A DNA stretch of 64,000 bases from an uncultured Faecalibacterium sp. (GCA_937880095.1 CALFLK010000023.1:150473-214472), one strand, 5' to 3'. Positions 41,950 to 50,531 are shown, counted from the stretch's first letter. The notes: generated by a model from the letters alone, not told the origin. Numbers and translations: made by a program.

Positions 41950-41992
41950 AATCCCACCCCGGCGGCATAGCGTTGCCGGGGTCAGGGATTTT
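41950..41992 (+). terminator. Leaky terminator-like hairpin between rubrerythrin and ferritin genes
   Basis: A nested stem AATCCC plus CCCCGGC pairs with GCCGGGG plus GGGATT. Only four T follow, so read-through into the ferritin gene is plausible. Confidence 0.6.
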
Positions 41993-42024
41993 AACAGGAA
42001 CGGCTGAAAAGAGAGGTTCTGCAT

Positions 42025-42537
42025 ATGTTGGATCAAAATGTGACAGCGTTACTCAACCAGCAGGTAAATAAGGAGTTCTATTCTGCGTATCTGTATCTGG
42101 ATTTTTCCAATTACTATTACGACCAGGGTCTGGACGGATTCGGAAATTGGTATAAAGTACAGGCACAGGAAGAACGGGATCATGCGATGCTGTTCGTGCA
42201 GTATCTGCAAAATAACGGCGAACGTGTGGTACTGGATGCAATCGAAAAGCCCGGTGTGGCAATGACCAGCCCCAAGGCTGTTCTGGAAGAAGGCTTGAAA
42301 CATGAGAACTATGTTACCAGCCTGATTCATACCCTTTATGATGCCGCATACAGCTGCAAGGATTTTCGAACCATGCAGTTTTTGGATTGGTTCGTGAAGG
42401 AGCAGGGCGAAGAAGAAACCAACGCAGAGAACCTGATCAAAAAGTATTCTCTGTTTGGTGAGGACCCCCGCAGTCTGTATCTGTTGGATAGTGAACTGGC
42501 AAACCGTGTTTACACGGCACCTTCGCTGGTATTGTAA
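42025..42537 (+). CDS. ftnA: Non-haem ferritin
   Basis: An iron-storage protein of 170 residues forming 24-subunit cages. LLNQQVNKEFYSAYLYLDFSNYY and QAQEERDHAMLFVQYL give the first ferroxidase ligands, and FVKEQGEEETNAENLI the later ones. Length and motifs are those of bacterial FtnA. GAGAGG precedes the ATG. It is probably served by the rubrerythrin promoter through the upstream hairpin; I find no separate promoter. Confidence 0.96.
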   Translation: MLDQNVTALLNQQVNKEFYSAYLYLDFSNYYYDQGLDGFGNWYKVQAQEERDHAMLFVQYLQNNGERVVLDAIEKPGVAMTSPKAVLEEGLKHENYVTSLIHTLYDAAYSCKDFRTMQFLDWFVKEQGEEETNAENLIKKYSLFGEDPRSLYLLDSELANRVYTAPSLVL

Positions 42538-42543
42538 AACATA

Positions 42544-42582
42544 AAAAATCCGGGTGTGACATTTGCCATACCCGGATTTTTG
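42544..42582 (+). terminator. Terminator of the ferritin gene
   Basis: AAAATCCGGGT pairs with ACCCGGATTTT (42544-42554 with 42570-42580), loop 15 bases, T run after. Confidence 0.9.
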
Positions 42583-42588
42583 TTTTTC

Positions 42589-42603
42589 TGTGATTTTGTC
42601 ACT
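42589..42603 (+). promoter_or_regulatory. Crp/Fnr-like palindrome before ccdA
   Basis: TGTGA-TTTTG-TCACT matches the site before rubrerythrin (TGTGA-CAAAG-TCACA) in half-sites and spacing. Its centre (42596) lies 30 bases before a CATACT -10. Confidence 0.55.
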
Positions 42604-42625
42604 GAAAAAAAGAATATCCTACTGG

Positions 42626-42631
42626 CATACT
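42626..42631 (+). promoter_or_regulatory. Possible -10 element of the ccdA promoter
   Basis: CATACT, five of six matches to TATACT-type elements, with no good -35. Activation from the palindrome at 42589-42603 would fit. Confidence 0.45.
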
Positions 42632-42685
42632 GGGAATATCAAGGGCAGGGGCATACTCTGCCAATTTATAAGTATAGGAGTTTCT

Positions 42686-43354
42686 ATGCAGTACTTTATC
42701 GCATTTTTGGAGGGCATCATCACGTTTGTGTCGCCCTGTCTTTTGCCGATGTTACCGATTTATGTATCCTATTTTGCGGGCGGAGAATCCCGTACCACCA
42801 AACGAACCTTGACGACCGCTTGTGGCTTTGTGCTTGGTTTTACAACGGTTTTTGTTGCGCTGGGTGCGCTGGCGGGTACGCTGGGCAGCTTTTTGAAGAT
42901 GCACCAGACCGCAGTAAATCTGGTATCCGGCGGTGTGGTCATTTTGTTTGGTCTGCACTTTCTGGGCTTGTTTGAGCTGGATTTTTTCCGCGGCAGCAGG
43001 CACACGATGGATACCAGTAATCTGAGCTTTTTCTCTGCCATGCTGTTCGGCGTGATTTTCTCGCTGGGCTGGACACCCTGTGTAGGCGCCTTTCTGGGTT
43101 CTGCCCTGATGATGGCATCCCAGCAGGGTCAGGCTTTGAGCGGTATGCTGATGCTGCTGGTTTACTCGATGGGTCTGGGCGTTCCGTTCCTGCTCAGCGC
43201 GGTACTAATCGATCAGCTGAAAAATACCTTTGACTGGATCAAACAGCATTACACAATCATCAACCGAATCAGCGGCAGCTTTTTGATTCTGGTTGGTATC
43301 ATGATGGCTACCGGTACGATGGGTCGCCTGATGGCTTGGTTGAGCTTAACCTAA
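42686..43354 (+). CDS. ccdA: CcdA-type cytochrome c biogenesis/thiol transport protein
   Basis: A membrane protein of 222 residues with six predicted helices that passes reducing equivalents from cytoplasmic thioredoxin to extracytoplasmic thiols. The two redox Cys are in VSPCLLPMLP and GWTPCVGAF. ATG 42686 has AGGAG six bases upstream. A TlpA-like thioredoxin follows nine bases later, its expected electron acceptor. No cytochrome c genes are nearby, so protein-thiol reduction or peroxide defence is more likely. Confidence 0.93.
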   Translation: MQYFIAFLEGIITFVSPCLLPMLPIYVSYFAGGESRTTKRTLTTACGFVLGFTTVFVALGALAGTLGSFLKMHQTAVNLVSGGVVILFGLHFLGLFELDFFRGSRHTMDTSNLSFFSAMLFGVIFSLGWTPCVGAFLGSALMMASQQGQALSGMLMLLVYSMGLGVPFLLSAVLIDQLKNTFDWIKQHYTIINRISGSFLILVGIMMATGTMGRLMAWLSLT

Positions 43355-43363
43355 GGAGGCTTT

Positions 43364-43954
43364 ATGGAGAACAAGAAGAAATTAACTTTCCTTGCAGTTG
43401 GACTGCTGATCATCCTGCTGGTAGCAGGTATTGCATATAAGAAACTGGGCGCAAATTTTTCCGGCGGAAATCAGCTTGTTGCTCAGCCTACCGCTCAGCC
43501 GGACGATCAGGGCGGAGAACCGGATGAAATCGAAGCACTGGATTTTACGGTATATGATGCAGACGGCAACGAAGTGCATCTGTCCGATTACTTCGGCAAG
43601 CCCATTGTATTGAACTTCTGGGCAAGCTGGTGCGGTCCTTGCAAGAGCGAAATGCCCGCATTCGATCAGGCAAATAAGGATCTGAACGGTGAGGTTCAGT
43701 TCCTGATGATCAATATGACCGACGGCAACCGTGAAACTGTAGAAACCGCACAGGCATTTATCGAAAAGAATGGCTACGATTTGCCGGTATTCTTTGATAC
43801 CAGTATGGAAGCTGCGTATACCTATGGCGCATATGCACTGCCCACCAGCTTCTTTATTGATGCAGATGGTTATGTAGTTGCACACGCACAGGGTGCGATT
43901 GATGCTGCAACGCTGCAGACCGGTATTGATATGATTTATACCCCGGCTGAATAA
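43364..43954 (+). CDS. Membrane-anchored TlpA/ResA-like thioredoxin
   Basis: A 196-residue extracytoplasmic thioredoxin-fold protein: one N-terminal membrane helix (about 5-24), a short acidic linker, and an AhpC/TSA-Redoxin fold with NFWASWCGPCKSEMP, whose CGPC is the active site, and the cis-Pro segment ALPTSFFIDADG. Reduced by CcdA, it would keep surface proteins or substrates reduced. AAGGAGG precedes the ATG. It is cotranscribed with ccdA. Confidence 0.92.
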   Translation: MENKKKLTFLAVGLLIILLVAGIAYKKLGANFSGGNQLVAQPTAQPDDQGGEPDEIEALDFTVYDADGNEVHLSDYFGKPIVLNFWASWCGPCKSEMPAFDQANKDLNGEVQFLMINMTDGNRETVETAQAFIEKNGYDLPVFFDTSMEAAYTYGAYALPTSFFIDADGYVVAHAQGAIDAATLQTGIDMIYTPAE

Positions 43955-43970
43955 GCTGGCATAACAAATA

Positions 43971-44013
43971 AAAGAGCCGCCCTGCAGATGAACTCTGCGG
44001 GGCGGCTCTTTTT
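43971..44013. terminator. Bidirectional terminator between the tlpA-like and GH3 genes
   Basis: A 15-bp stem starting AGAGCCGCCC (43973) and ending GGGCGGCTCT (44009), with A- and T-rich flanks, serves the convergent pair. Confidence 0.92.
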
Positions 44014-44035
44014 ATTGATTCAAAGAAATTACAGA

Positions 44036-45814
44036 TTAGATGCGGGTATCCCACAGACCGCAGAAGCTGTCGATGGGGTCAATACCCGTGAATGCTTCCT
44101 TGCCGGACAGCAGCTTTTCTACCAGAGCGGTCAAAGTTGCGGCGTTGGAATCATATGCGTTGATATAGGTGCGCAGCATGGGAACGTCAGCCAGCATAGT
44201 AGGTGCGTTCACGCTGATGCCGATGGTGGGCACATCGTGGACATACCAGGGAATCTCACCGCCGCCCTTGGTCATGCCGAATGCAGGGCGACCGTTGCTG
44301 ACGTCAAACAGCGTGATGACCAGATCCTGCTGTGCCTTAAAGTCAGCCATAGCGACCTTACCGGCATGGTACATATCATTTGCACCAACGGGCTTGCCCT
44401 CAGCAGTCAGACGCTTTACACGGTCCAGAGGTCCTTCGTAAACAAAAGCATCGAAGCCCTTAGCACACAGCATCTCGCACAGGGTCTGTGCGGGGGTGGG
44501 CTTAGCGGGCATACCCTTCATAGCCAGCTCCATCAGCTTGTCCATGGGGCCGTCTGCACCCTTGACGTACACGATCATGATCTTCTTGTACTTTTCCGGA
44601 GTGACGGGCAGAACGCCTTCATCCTTGTACTTGACCAGAGTGATTGCCTTGTCTGCGATTTCAGCAGTCATATCCTTGTATTCCTGCTTGCCGACAGTTT
44701 CCTTTACGGTTTCCTGAGGCAGAACCAGCTCTTCACGGGTCTTCTTGTTCAGACCCAGCTTTGCCTTCAGACCCAGAATGCGGGTCAGCGCTTCAGTCAT
44801 GCGTGCTTCAGTGATTTTGCCGGTGCGGTAAGCGTTCAGCATGATGTTGAAGTCCTCAGTGGGATCGTTGAAGAACAGGTACATATCACAGCCTGCATTG
44901 ATTGCTGCAACTACCATTTCTTCATGCGGCATACGGTCGGTCATACCAACCATGTGAGATGCGTCGGTGACAACCATGCCGTTGAAGCCCAGCTCATCAC
45001 GCAGTAGACCGGTCATGATTTCGGGGCACAGGGTAGCGGGCATCATTTCATCATAGGTGATGCCGGGCTTGATTTCCTGCATATAAGCAGGCATCATAAT
45101 GTGACCTCCCATGATGCCGTCCAGACCACCATCAATCAGGGTCTTGTAAACCTTGCCGTAGGTTTCCATCCACTGCTTCTTGTCGAAGTTGTTGATGTTG
45201 TTGCTCAGGTGTGCATCGCGGAAGTCCTGACCGTTGCCGGGGAAGTGCTTTGCTACGCTGGCAAAACCGGACAGAGAATGAACACCGTCCATATATGCCT
45301 TGCTCATCTCGGCAACACGGTCCACGTCACTGCCAAAGCAGCGCTGCACCACTTCGGTGTTCTGCCAGTTGTAGTGAATATCGCAGACAGGTGCAAAAGC
45401 CATGTTGTTGCCCATGGAAGCAGCTTCTTCATTGCCCAGACGAGCCATTTCGTAAGCATACTTTGTATCGTTGGTTGCAGCAACCTTGATGCCCTTTGCA
45501 ATATAGGTGCCGTCTACGCCGGTACCGTTGCCACCAGCTTCGGTGTTGCAGGCGATGAACAGGGGAATCTTAGCGTTCTCCTGCAAGACGTTGACCTGAT
45601 GCTGTACCTGTGCGCAGGGAATACCGTTGTAGCGGTAACCGCCGATGTGGAATTTTTCCAGCTGGGATTTCAGTGCATCGTCCTCAGCCTTTGCGCCGTG
45701 GTCAAAAAATAACTGACCAACCTTTTCTTCGTCGGTCATGTTGGCGATGGTCTGCTGTACCCATGCGATGTCTTCGTCAGACAGGCAGTAGGGCTTTGCT
45801 TTCAAATCTACCAT
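44036..45814 (-). CDS. Glycoside hydrolase family 3 (NagZ-like)
   Basis: A cytoplasmic beta-glycosidase of 592 residues without a signal peptide. The TIM-barrel N-half has QLFFDHGA, KHFPGNGQDFRDAH (a NagZ-like KHFPG[HN]G motif) and VVTDASHMVGM, whose Asp is the GH3 nucleophile. A second alpha/beta domain follows (from about residue 390). The motif points to beta-N-acetylhexosaminidase or cell-wall sugar recycling, but substrate cannot be fixed. AGGAG lies nine bases before the ATG. It is divergent from the two-component operon. Confidence 0.87.
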   Translation of the reverse strand: MVDLKAKPYCLSDEDIAWVQQTIANMTDEEKVGQLFFDHGAKAEDDALKSQLEKFHIGGYRYNGIPCAQVQHQVNVLQENAKIPLFIACNTEAGGNGTGVDGTYIAKGIKVAATNDTKYAYEMARLGNEEAASMGNNMAFAPVCDIHYNWQNTEVVQRCFGSDVDRVAEMSKAYMDGVHSLSGFASVAKHFPGNGQDFRDAHLSNNINNFDKKQWMETYGKVYKTLIDGGLDGIMGGHIMMPAYMQEIKPGITYDEMMPATLCPEIMTGLLRDELGFNGMVVTDASHMVGMTDRMPHEEMVVAAINAGCDMYLFFNDPTEDFNIMLNAYRTGKITEARMTEALTRILGLKAKLGLNKKTREELVLPQETVKETVGKQEYKDMTAEIADKAITLVKYKDEGVLPVTPEKYKKIMIVYVKGADGPMDKLMELAMKGMPAKPTPAQTLCEMLCAKGFDAFVYEGPLDRVKRLTAEGKPVGANDMYHAGKVAMADFKAQQDLVITLFDVSNGRPAFGMTKGGGEIPWYVHDVPTIGISVNAPTMLADVPMLRTYINAYDSNAATLTALVEKLLSGKEAFTGIDPIDSFCGLWDTRI

Positions 45815-46003
45815 GATGTGAATCTCCTTTTACAGTAATCGCGGACAGAGGCGTTTCTCTGTCAAAAAAGCAAAACTTTCACTGAATATCAGTATACTGT
45901 ATTATGGCCCGCAAATCCAGATACGAATTTATGACAATGCGCCGCTGGACCGCAAAAAAGTACCAAAAGAAACGATGCCTGAAAGGTTTTTGTAACATGA
46001 TTC

Positions 46004-46012
46004 TGGTATACT
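46004..46012 (+). promoter_or_regulatory. Extended -10 promoter of the two-component operon
   Basis: TGG-TATACT is an extended -10 with no good -35, inside an imperfect inverted repeat CTGGTAT/ATAACCAG (46003-46021). This may be an autoregulatory site. Confidence 0.5.
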
Positions 46013-46051
46013 GATAACCAGATAGGATATGGAAGAAGGAAAGTGAATTTT

Positions 46052-46714
46052 ATGGGTTCCATTTTGGTCGTAGAAGATGAAAAAACCATTGCGGATTTGA
46101 TCGGGATTACACTGGAGAGCATCGGTCTTTCCTGCGTGAAGGCGTATGACGGAAATCAGGCAGCAGATTGGATCGAAACCCAAAGTTTTGATTTGATTTT
46201 GCTGGATGTTATGCTGCCGGGAATCGATGGATTTTCCCTGATGGAGTGGATTCGTCCAACGGGTACACCGGTCATTTTTCTGACAGCGCGGGATTCTATC
46301 GAGGACCGGGTTTGCGGGCTGCGTCTGGGTGCGTATGATTACATTATGAAACCCTTTGCGGCGGAGGAACTGATTGCACGTGTGGAAGGCGTATTGCGTC
46401 ACACCGGTCGGCGTGGAACGGTTTTGAAACTCTGGGATGTAGAGATTGACCCGGAATACCATACAGTAACCAAGGCAGGAGAATCGGTTAGTTTAACACC
46501 GCATGAATATGATTTGCTGCTGACGCTGGTACATAATCGTGGGATTGCGTTATACCGCAGCGTTTTGTTTGAGCGAGTTTGGGGAATGGATGCGGACCCA
46601 TCCAACCGCACACTGGATACCCATATTTCCCGCCTGCGCCACAAGCTGAACTGGGAAGATAAAATCCGTACCGTTCCCCGTGTGGGATATATGCTGGAAG
46701 GAGAAAACGCATGA
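46052..46714 (+). CDS. OmpR/PhoB-family response regulator
   Basis: A 220-residue DNA-binding regulator. The receiver domain has ILVVEDEKTIA, phospho-acceptor Asp in LILLDVMLPG, LTA and KPF. The winged-helix C-half includes SLTPHEYDLLLTLVHNRG and TLDTHISRLRHKL. I take ATG 46052; a GTG at 46043 is closer to AAGGA but would leave a two-base gap. The ATGA-type overlap with the kinase makes them an operon. Its cognate kinase is interrupted, so it may be orphaned or act unphosphorylated. Confidence 0.93.
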   Translation: MGSILVVEDEKTIADLIGITLESIGLSCVKAYDGNQAADWIETQSFDLILLDVMLPGIDGFSLMEWIRPTGTPVIFLTARDSIEDRVCGLRLGAYDYIMKPFAAEELIARVEGVLRHTGRRGTVLKLWDVEIDPEYHTVTKAGESVSLTPHEYDLLLTLVHNRGIALYRSVLFERVWGMDADPSNRTLDTHISRLRHKLNWEDKIRTVPRVGYMLEGENA

Positions 46715-48135
46715 AGTTCGCACAAAAGCTGACAATGGGCATTCTGCTGCTGTTGTGCGCGGTGTTGTCGCTGGGTGGTGCATGGACCATCGAACAGAAT
46801 TTGCGCAGTGCGCTGCATCGCACCGAGCAGGAATACACGGTCGTGCATCAGAAAGAGCGATTTGAGATGGAAACGCTGCTGCACGAACAGAATGCCGAGA
46901 ATCTAATTCAGGCGGCAGCTGTGGCAGAACTGTATTGCAGTCACGCGCAAAGTTCGATTGGTGCTAAAAATACGGCATTCGCCCTCATTACAGAAGACTG
47001 AACCAGTGTGTATACGCATATGCCGCAAAGCATCCGCTTCATTGACCAGATGGAAGCCATTCGGAACGGAACCGACGGGCTTCTGTATGAAAAAAGCGGA
47101 GGGTGCAGGCATATTTTGCTGGCTTCGCCGCTGCAGGGAGATGTGGAAAAGCTCTGGCTGGTGAATGCGTATGATATCACAGACCTTTATGCAGAGCGCG
47201 ACCGCCAGCTGAATCAGTTTTTCTGGCTGGAAGGTATCGTGATGCTGCTGGCGGGTACAGCAGCATGGGGGCTTTCCTGTTTTTTGACCCGCCCTTTGCG
47301 GGAGCTGGAATCGGTTACCAAAGAGATTGCGGAAGGGGATTACACGAAGCGTGTACAAGCAACCGGAACCGATGAAGTGGCACTGGTCGGGCAGAGCTTT
47401 AATACGATGGCGGATGCGGTGGAACAGAACATGACCGCATTGGAGCAGGAAGCCGAACGGCAAAAACGCTTTGTACAGGCGTTGACCCATGAGCTGAAAA
47501 CACCTATGACAGCCATGCTGGGATATTCCGATTTACTGCGCTTGGGCGAACAGCCGCCGGAACGTCGCCAGCAGGCAGCAAACTTTATCTATCACGAAAC
47601 AGCGCGTCTGGAAAAACTCAGCCGTCAGATGATGCGGTTGTTTGCTTTGCAGCAAGAGCCGGTTACACTGGAGCCAGTGAAAGTGTCGGCAGTATTTGGT
47701 GATGTGCGCCGCAGTTTGCCGCAGGATTTTCCGGTAAAGCTGGAAATCCAATGTGACCCGGCGGCTGTGGTTTTGGCAGACCGGTTTTTGCTGGCAGATT
47801 TACTGCTGAATCTAGTACGGAATGGTGCCAACGCACAGTCAAAAGATGGAAAGATTTTGCTGTGCTGTGAAAAGTGCGATGCAGGCTGGGTACTTTCGGT
47901 ATCGGACAAAGGAAAAGGCATTGCCCCGGCGGATGTACAAAAACTGACAGAACCGTTTTACATGGTAGATAAAAGCCGCGCACGGCAAAATGGCGGCAGC
48001 GGAATTGGATTGTGCTTATGTGATGCGATTGCAAAGCTGCACTATACACAACTGGAGTTTGACAGTACACTGGGGGAAGGCACTACAGTGCGCTTACTTT
48101 TGCAGGAGGGGAATGTCCATGAAACAGAAGACTAA
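46711..48135 (+). pseudogene. Sensor histidine kinase interrupted by an in-frame TGA
   Basis: One continuous frame encodes a HisKA/HATPase_c kinase except for a TGA at codon 97 (46999-47001, within ITEDxTSVYTH). Upstream are the first membrane helix and start of the sensor domain. Downstream come the second helix (VMLLAGTAAWGLSCFL), HAMP, the H-box THELKTPM, N-box NLVRNGANAQ and G-boxes DKGKGI and GGSGIGLCL. A TGG-to-TGA change would explain it. A GTG at 47008 could start the kinase half without the first helix. No other frame damage is visible, so the lesion is recent, a sequencing error or functional. Confidence 0.75.
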
Positions 48136-48832
48136 AAAAGGGCGTGCAATTCTCCTGCAAATCCTGTTTTTTGGTGTACTGGTTCTGATGCTTCTGTTCC
48201 CAATGCTGTGGGCACAAGCAAAGGACGCTGCATGGGATCATCGCAGTGTGACAAGACCCACCAGCCCCGGTATTTTGACCGAAGAAGCACGCAGCATCCC
48301 TGTATTGTATACGCTGCACAGCGCAGCGCAAAGCAGAAATAAAATGGAACTTTTGCAGCCGGGGAAAACACAGCAGGAAATTGTGCCGATTCTCAATGAA
48401 ATGCTGGAGCAGCTAACGCAGGCTGATGTGCTGACCCAAGCAGATTTGACGCATTTGCAAACCATGCTGGAACAGCCAACCCCCAATTTGGAAATCGAAG
48501 AAAATCGTTTTTACACGGCGTATCGGCTGGATTGGTGGAAAAAGCAAACGCATTTGGGACAGATTTGGATTTTGTTTTCCACAGAAGATCGTCGTGTGGT
48601 GGAAATCTTTGTTTCGACTGAGCAGACAGATGCGCCGGAAGAAATATTACAGGCGTACAGTAAGTATTTAGGGGTAGATGCATTGCAGAATTGGTCTGTT
48701 CAGGAAACGGACACAGAAAATACGGTGAAATGGCATTCCCAAATAGGACAGGCTACACTTTTTTGCTCGTTGCAAAAAGGACAGCTGCATTTGAGTATTA
48801 CCGCCGATGATACACCGTATAACCATTTTTGA
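48119..48832 (+). CDS. Membrane-anchored protein of unknown function
   Basis: I do not recognise this 237-residue protein. A basic start, then one membrane helix or uncleaved signal (about 9-32, ILLQILFFGVLVLMLLFPML), then an extracytoplasmic domain with no Cys-based or catalytic motif I know. It overlaps the kinase frame by 17 bases with AGGAGGGG upstream, so it belongs to the same operon and may be an accessory or target of the two-component system. Confidence 0.7.
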   Translation: MKQKTKKGRAILLQILFFGVLVLMLLFPMLWAQAKDAAWDHRSVTRPTSPGILTEEARSIPVLYTLHSAAQSRNKMELLQPGKTQQEIVPILNEMLEQLTQADVLTQADLTHLQTMLEQPTPNLEIEENRFYTAYRLDWWKKQTHLGQIWILFSTEDRRVVEIFVSTEQTDAPEEILQAYSKYLGVDALQNWSVQETDTENTVKWHSQIGQATLFCSLQKGQLHLSITADDTPYNHF

Positions 48833-48927
48833 AAAAAGTTTCAGAAGATTGGAATTTGGAAAGAAATCTGCAACATCGCACCTTTCTTTATAGTAAAGGC
48901 AGTAAAACACAAAAGGAGGATTTCAAA

Positions 48928-50286
48928 ATGAAGTTTCGAAAAACTGCCCTTGCAGTGGCGTTGACGATGAGCCTGACTGTTTTGGCTGGCTGCGATCAAT
49001 CAGCAAAGAAAGAAGTACCGGAACTGAAAGCGACAACGCAGGAAACCGTACAAACGCAAGCAACGGGTCTACGCACGCTGAAGCATGGTGACGAAAATGG
49101 GTTTTATTGTTTTTCCCGCGGGGATGCACCCGGTCGGTCCAAACTGTGCTATGTGGATTATGCGACTGGGACAGCAAAGCCGCTGTGCGAAAAAAGTGAT
49201 TGTGAAGCAGATTGCCCAGCCTGCTTACCACTGTCCGAACATGGCGCAGAGGTATGGGTTCTGGATGAAAATACGCTGGTGCTGTTGTACGATGTAATAC
49301 AAGACGGTGCGAGTGCAGCGGACAGCCAGGTGTGTATCGATCTGGCAGATCGGGATGGTTCCAATCGACGCAACTTACTGCGGGGAAAACAGCCGGAGTA
49401 TGATGCGGTTTTCATTGGAAACATGATGGCAGATTCAGAAGCACTGTATTTTGGCTTGAATGGAGAGCAGGGCGGTCTGTGCCGGATTGCACTGGATGGC
49501 AGCGGAGTCCAGCAAATTTATCATAACGGACAGTGGAGCGTGGAGGCGCAGCCTTTGAAAAACAAACTGATTGCGGTGACCAATCACCGTGCGGATCAGG
49601 TGATTTACGAAAAAAATACCATTACCAAGGACACGCCTGCGGATGAAGTACAAAGAATCTATGAGGAAAGCGAGCGCACGCCGACCCGATGGCTGATTGC
49701 AATCAACCCGACGGATGGTCATTTTACCGAGTTGATCCAATGGGAGCAGGAGGGCGATACGGCTCGAAATTTCCTGACAGACGAGGATCGGGTTTGGTGG
49801 CTGACACAGGGCGGAGAAATCGGTTGGATAAAGCTGGATGGTACAACCGGTGTACTGGATGTGCAGTGGCCGGCAGAGCTGAAAAATCCTGAGCCGGATA
49901 TGTTTTTGAATGCAGCGGGTTTAAGAATCGTGCAGGGAAAGCTGCTGGTTCAGCCGCAGTTTATAGAAGATGAAGCACATAGCAAAATGAAAAGCCAGTA
50001 TGCAATCGATTTGGAAACAGGAGAGGTAGCACCGATTGCGATGGAATATATCGCATATGATTGCCGTCGCCCGGTTTCGATTGTGGAAGAATCCGAAAAG
50101 GGTTTGCTGGTGATTCAGCAGGAAACCGTGGAAAAAGCAGAGAAGGTGTATGGTGATGGAACGGTCGTGGATGACGTGTATCGCCCCAGCTTGGCACCGA
50201 TTTCCCATGAGGACTTTTTCAACGGCAATCCGGATTACCAGTCCATTCAGATTTCGTGCGATTTGGATTCCCGTAAGTGGTGGTAA
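48928..50286 (+). CDS. Lipoprotein of unknown function (possible beta-propeller)
   Basis: A 452-residue secreted protein. The signal ends in lipobox VLAGC, so Cys is lipidated, followed by an acidic linker and a domain containing repeated blocks (GENGFYCFSRGD-like, KLCYVDYATG, CRIALDGSG, WWLTQGGEIGWIKLDG, YAIDLETGE) that resemble blades of a DUF5050/PQQ-like propeller. A Cys cluster (CEKSDCEADCPAC) lies near residue 90. ATG 48928 has AAAGGAGG upstream. It is the last gene behind the two-component system, a strong terminator follows and function is unknown. Confidence 0.75.
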   Translation: MKFRKTALAVALTMSLTVLAGCDQSAKKEVPELKATTQETVQTQATGLRTLKHGDENGFYCFSRGDAPGRSKLCYVDYATGTAKPLCEKSDCEADCPACLPLSEHGAEVWVLDENTLVLLYDVIQDGASAADSQVCIDLADRDGSNRRNLLRGKQPEYDAVFIGNMMADSEALYFGLNGEQGGLCRIALDGSGVQQIYHNGQWSVEAQPLKNKLIAVTNHRADQVIYEKNTITKDTPADEVQRIYEESERTPTRWLIAINPTDGHFTELIQWEQEGDTARNFLTDEDRVWWLTQGGEIGWIKLDGTTGVLDVQWPAELKNPEPDMFLNAAGLRIVQGKLLVQPQFIEDEAHSKMKSQYAIDLETGEVAPIAMEYIAYDCRRPVSIVEESEKGLLVIQQETVEKAEKVYGDGTVVDDVYRPSLAPISHEDFFNGNPDYQSIQISCDLDSRKWW

Positions 50287-50310
50287 GCAAAAATAGAAGC
50301 ATAATATAGA

Positions 50311-50347
50311 AAAATCCCGGCTTGGAATCTATCCAAACCGGGATTTT
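50311..50347 (+). terminator. Terminator of the two-component/lipoprotein operon
   Basis: AAAATCCCGG (50311-50320) pairs with CCGGGATTTT (50338-50347), with an inner TTGG/CCAA pairing and a T run. Confidence 0.92.
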
Positions 50348-50431
50348 TTGCACAGGAAACCGAAAGATAGTGGAAAAATGCGCACCATAAGGAACGCACG
50401 GTGATGCGGGATTTTGCCTGCATTAGAATAT

Positions 50432-50446
50432 CGCACAAAATGTGCG
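50432..50446 (+). promoter_or_regulatory. Palindrome upstream of the feoA promoter
   Basis: CGCACA-AAA-TGTGCG is a perfect 15-bp palindrome centred about 40 bases before the -35 of feoA. It is a possible extra regulator site. Confidence 0.35.
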
Positions 50447-50477
50447 GCAAGAAAATTTGAATATACAAAAAAGAAAC

Positions 50478-50506
50478 TTGACAAATGAGTTAGCATAGAC
50501 TAATAT
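50478..50506 (+). promoter_or_regulatory. Promoter of the feoA-DtxR-ABC operon
   Basis: TTGACA (50478-50483), 17-bp spacer, TAATAT (50501-50506). The spacer and -10 are covered by the first DtxR-type box. Confidence 0.75.
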
Positions 50507-50531
50507 ACTATGCGGGTTAGTTTAAGCTAAC
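50489..50531 (+). promoter_or_regulatory. Tandem DtxR/FeoR-type boxes
   Basis: GTTAG-CATAGA-CTAAT (50489-50504) and GTTAG-TTTAAG-CTAAC (50516-50531) share a GTTAG-N6-CTAAY pattern, like the TTAGGTTAG/CTAACCTAA core of DtxR-family operators. They overlap the -10 and the start region and are 27 bp apart. A DtxR-family gene lies 1 kb downstream in the same operon. Confidence 0.7.

Noticed and set aside
46999..47001. Selenocysteine or reassigned TGA in the kinase gene
   Set aside because: I see no hairpin resembling a SECIS element right after the TGA, the site is a sensor loop rather than a redox centre, and TGA ends many other genes here, including several ATGA junctions.
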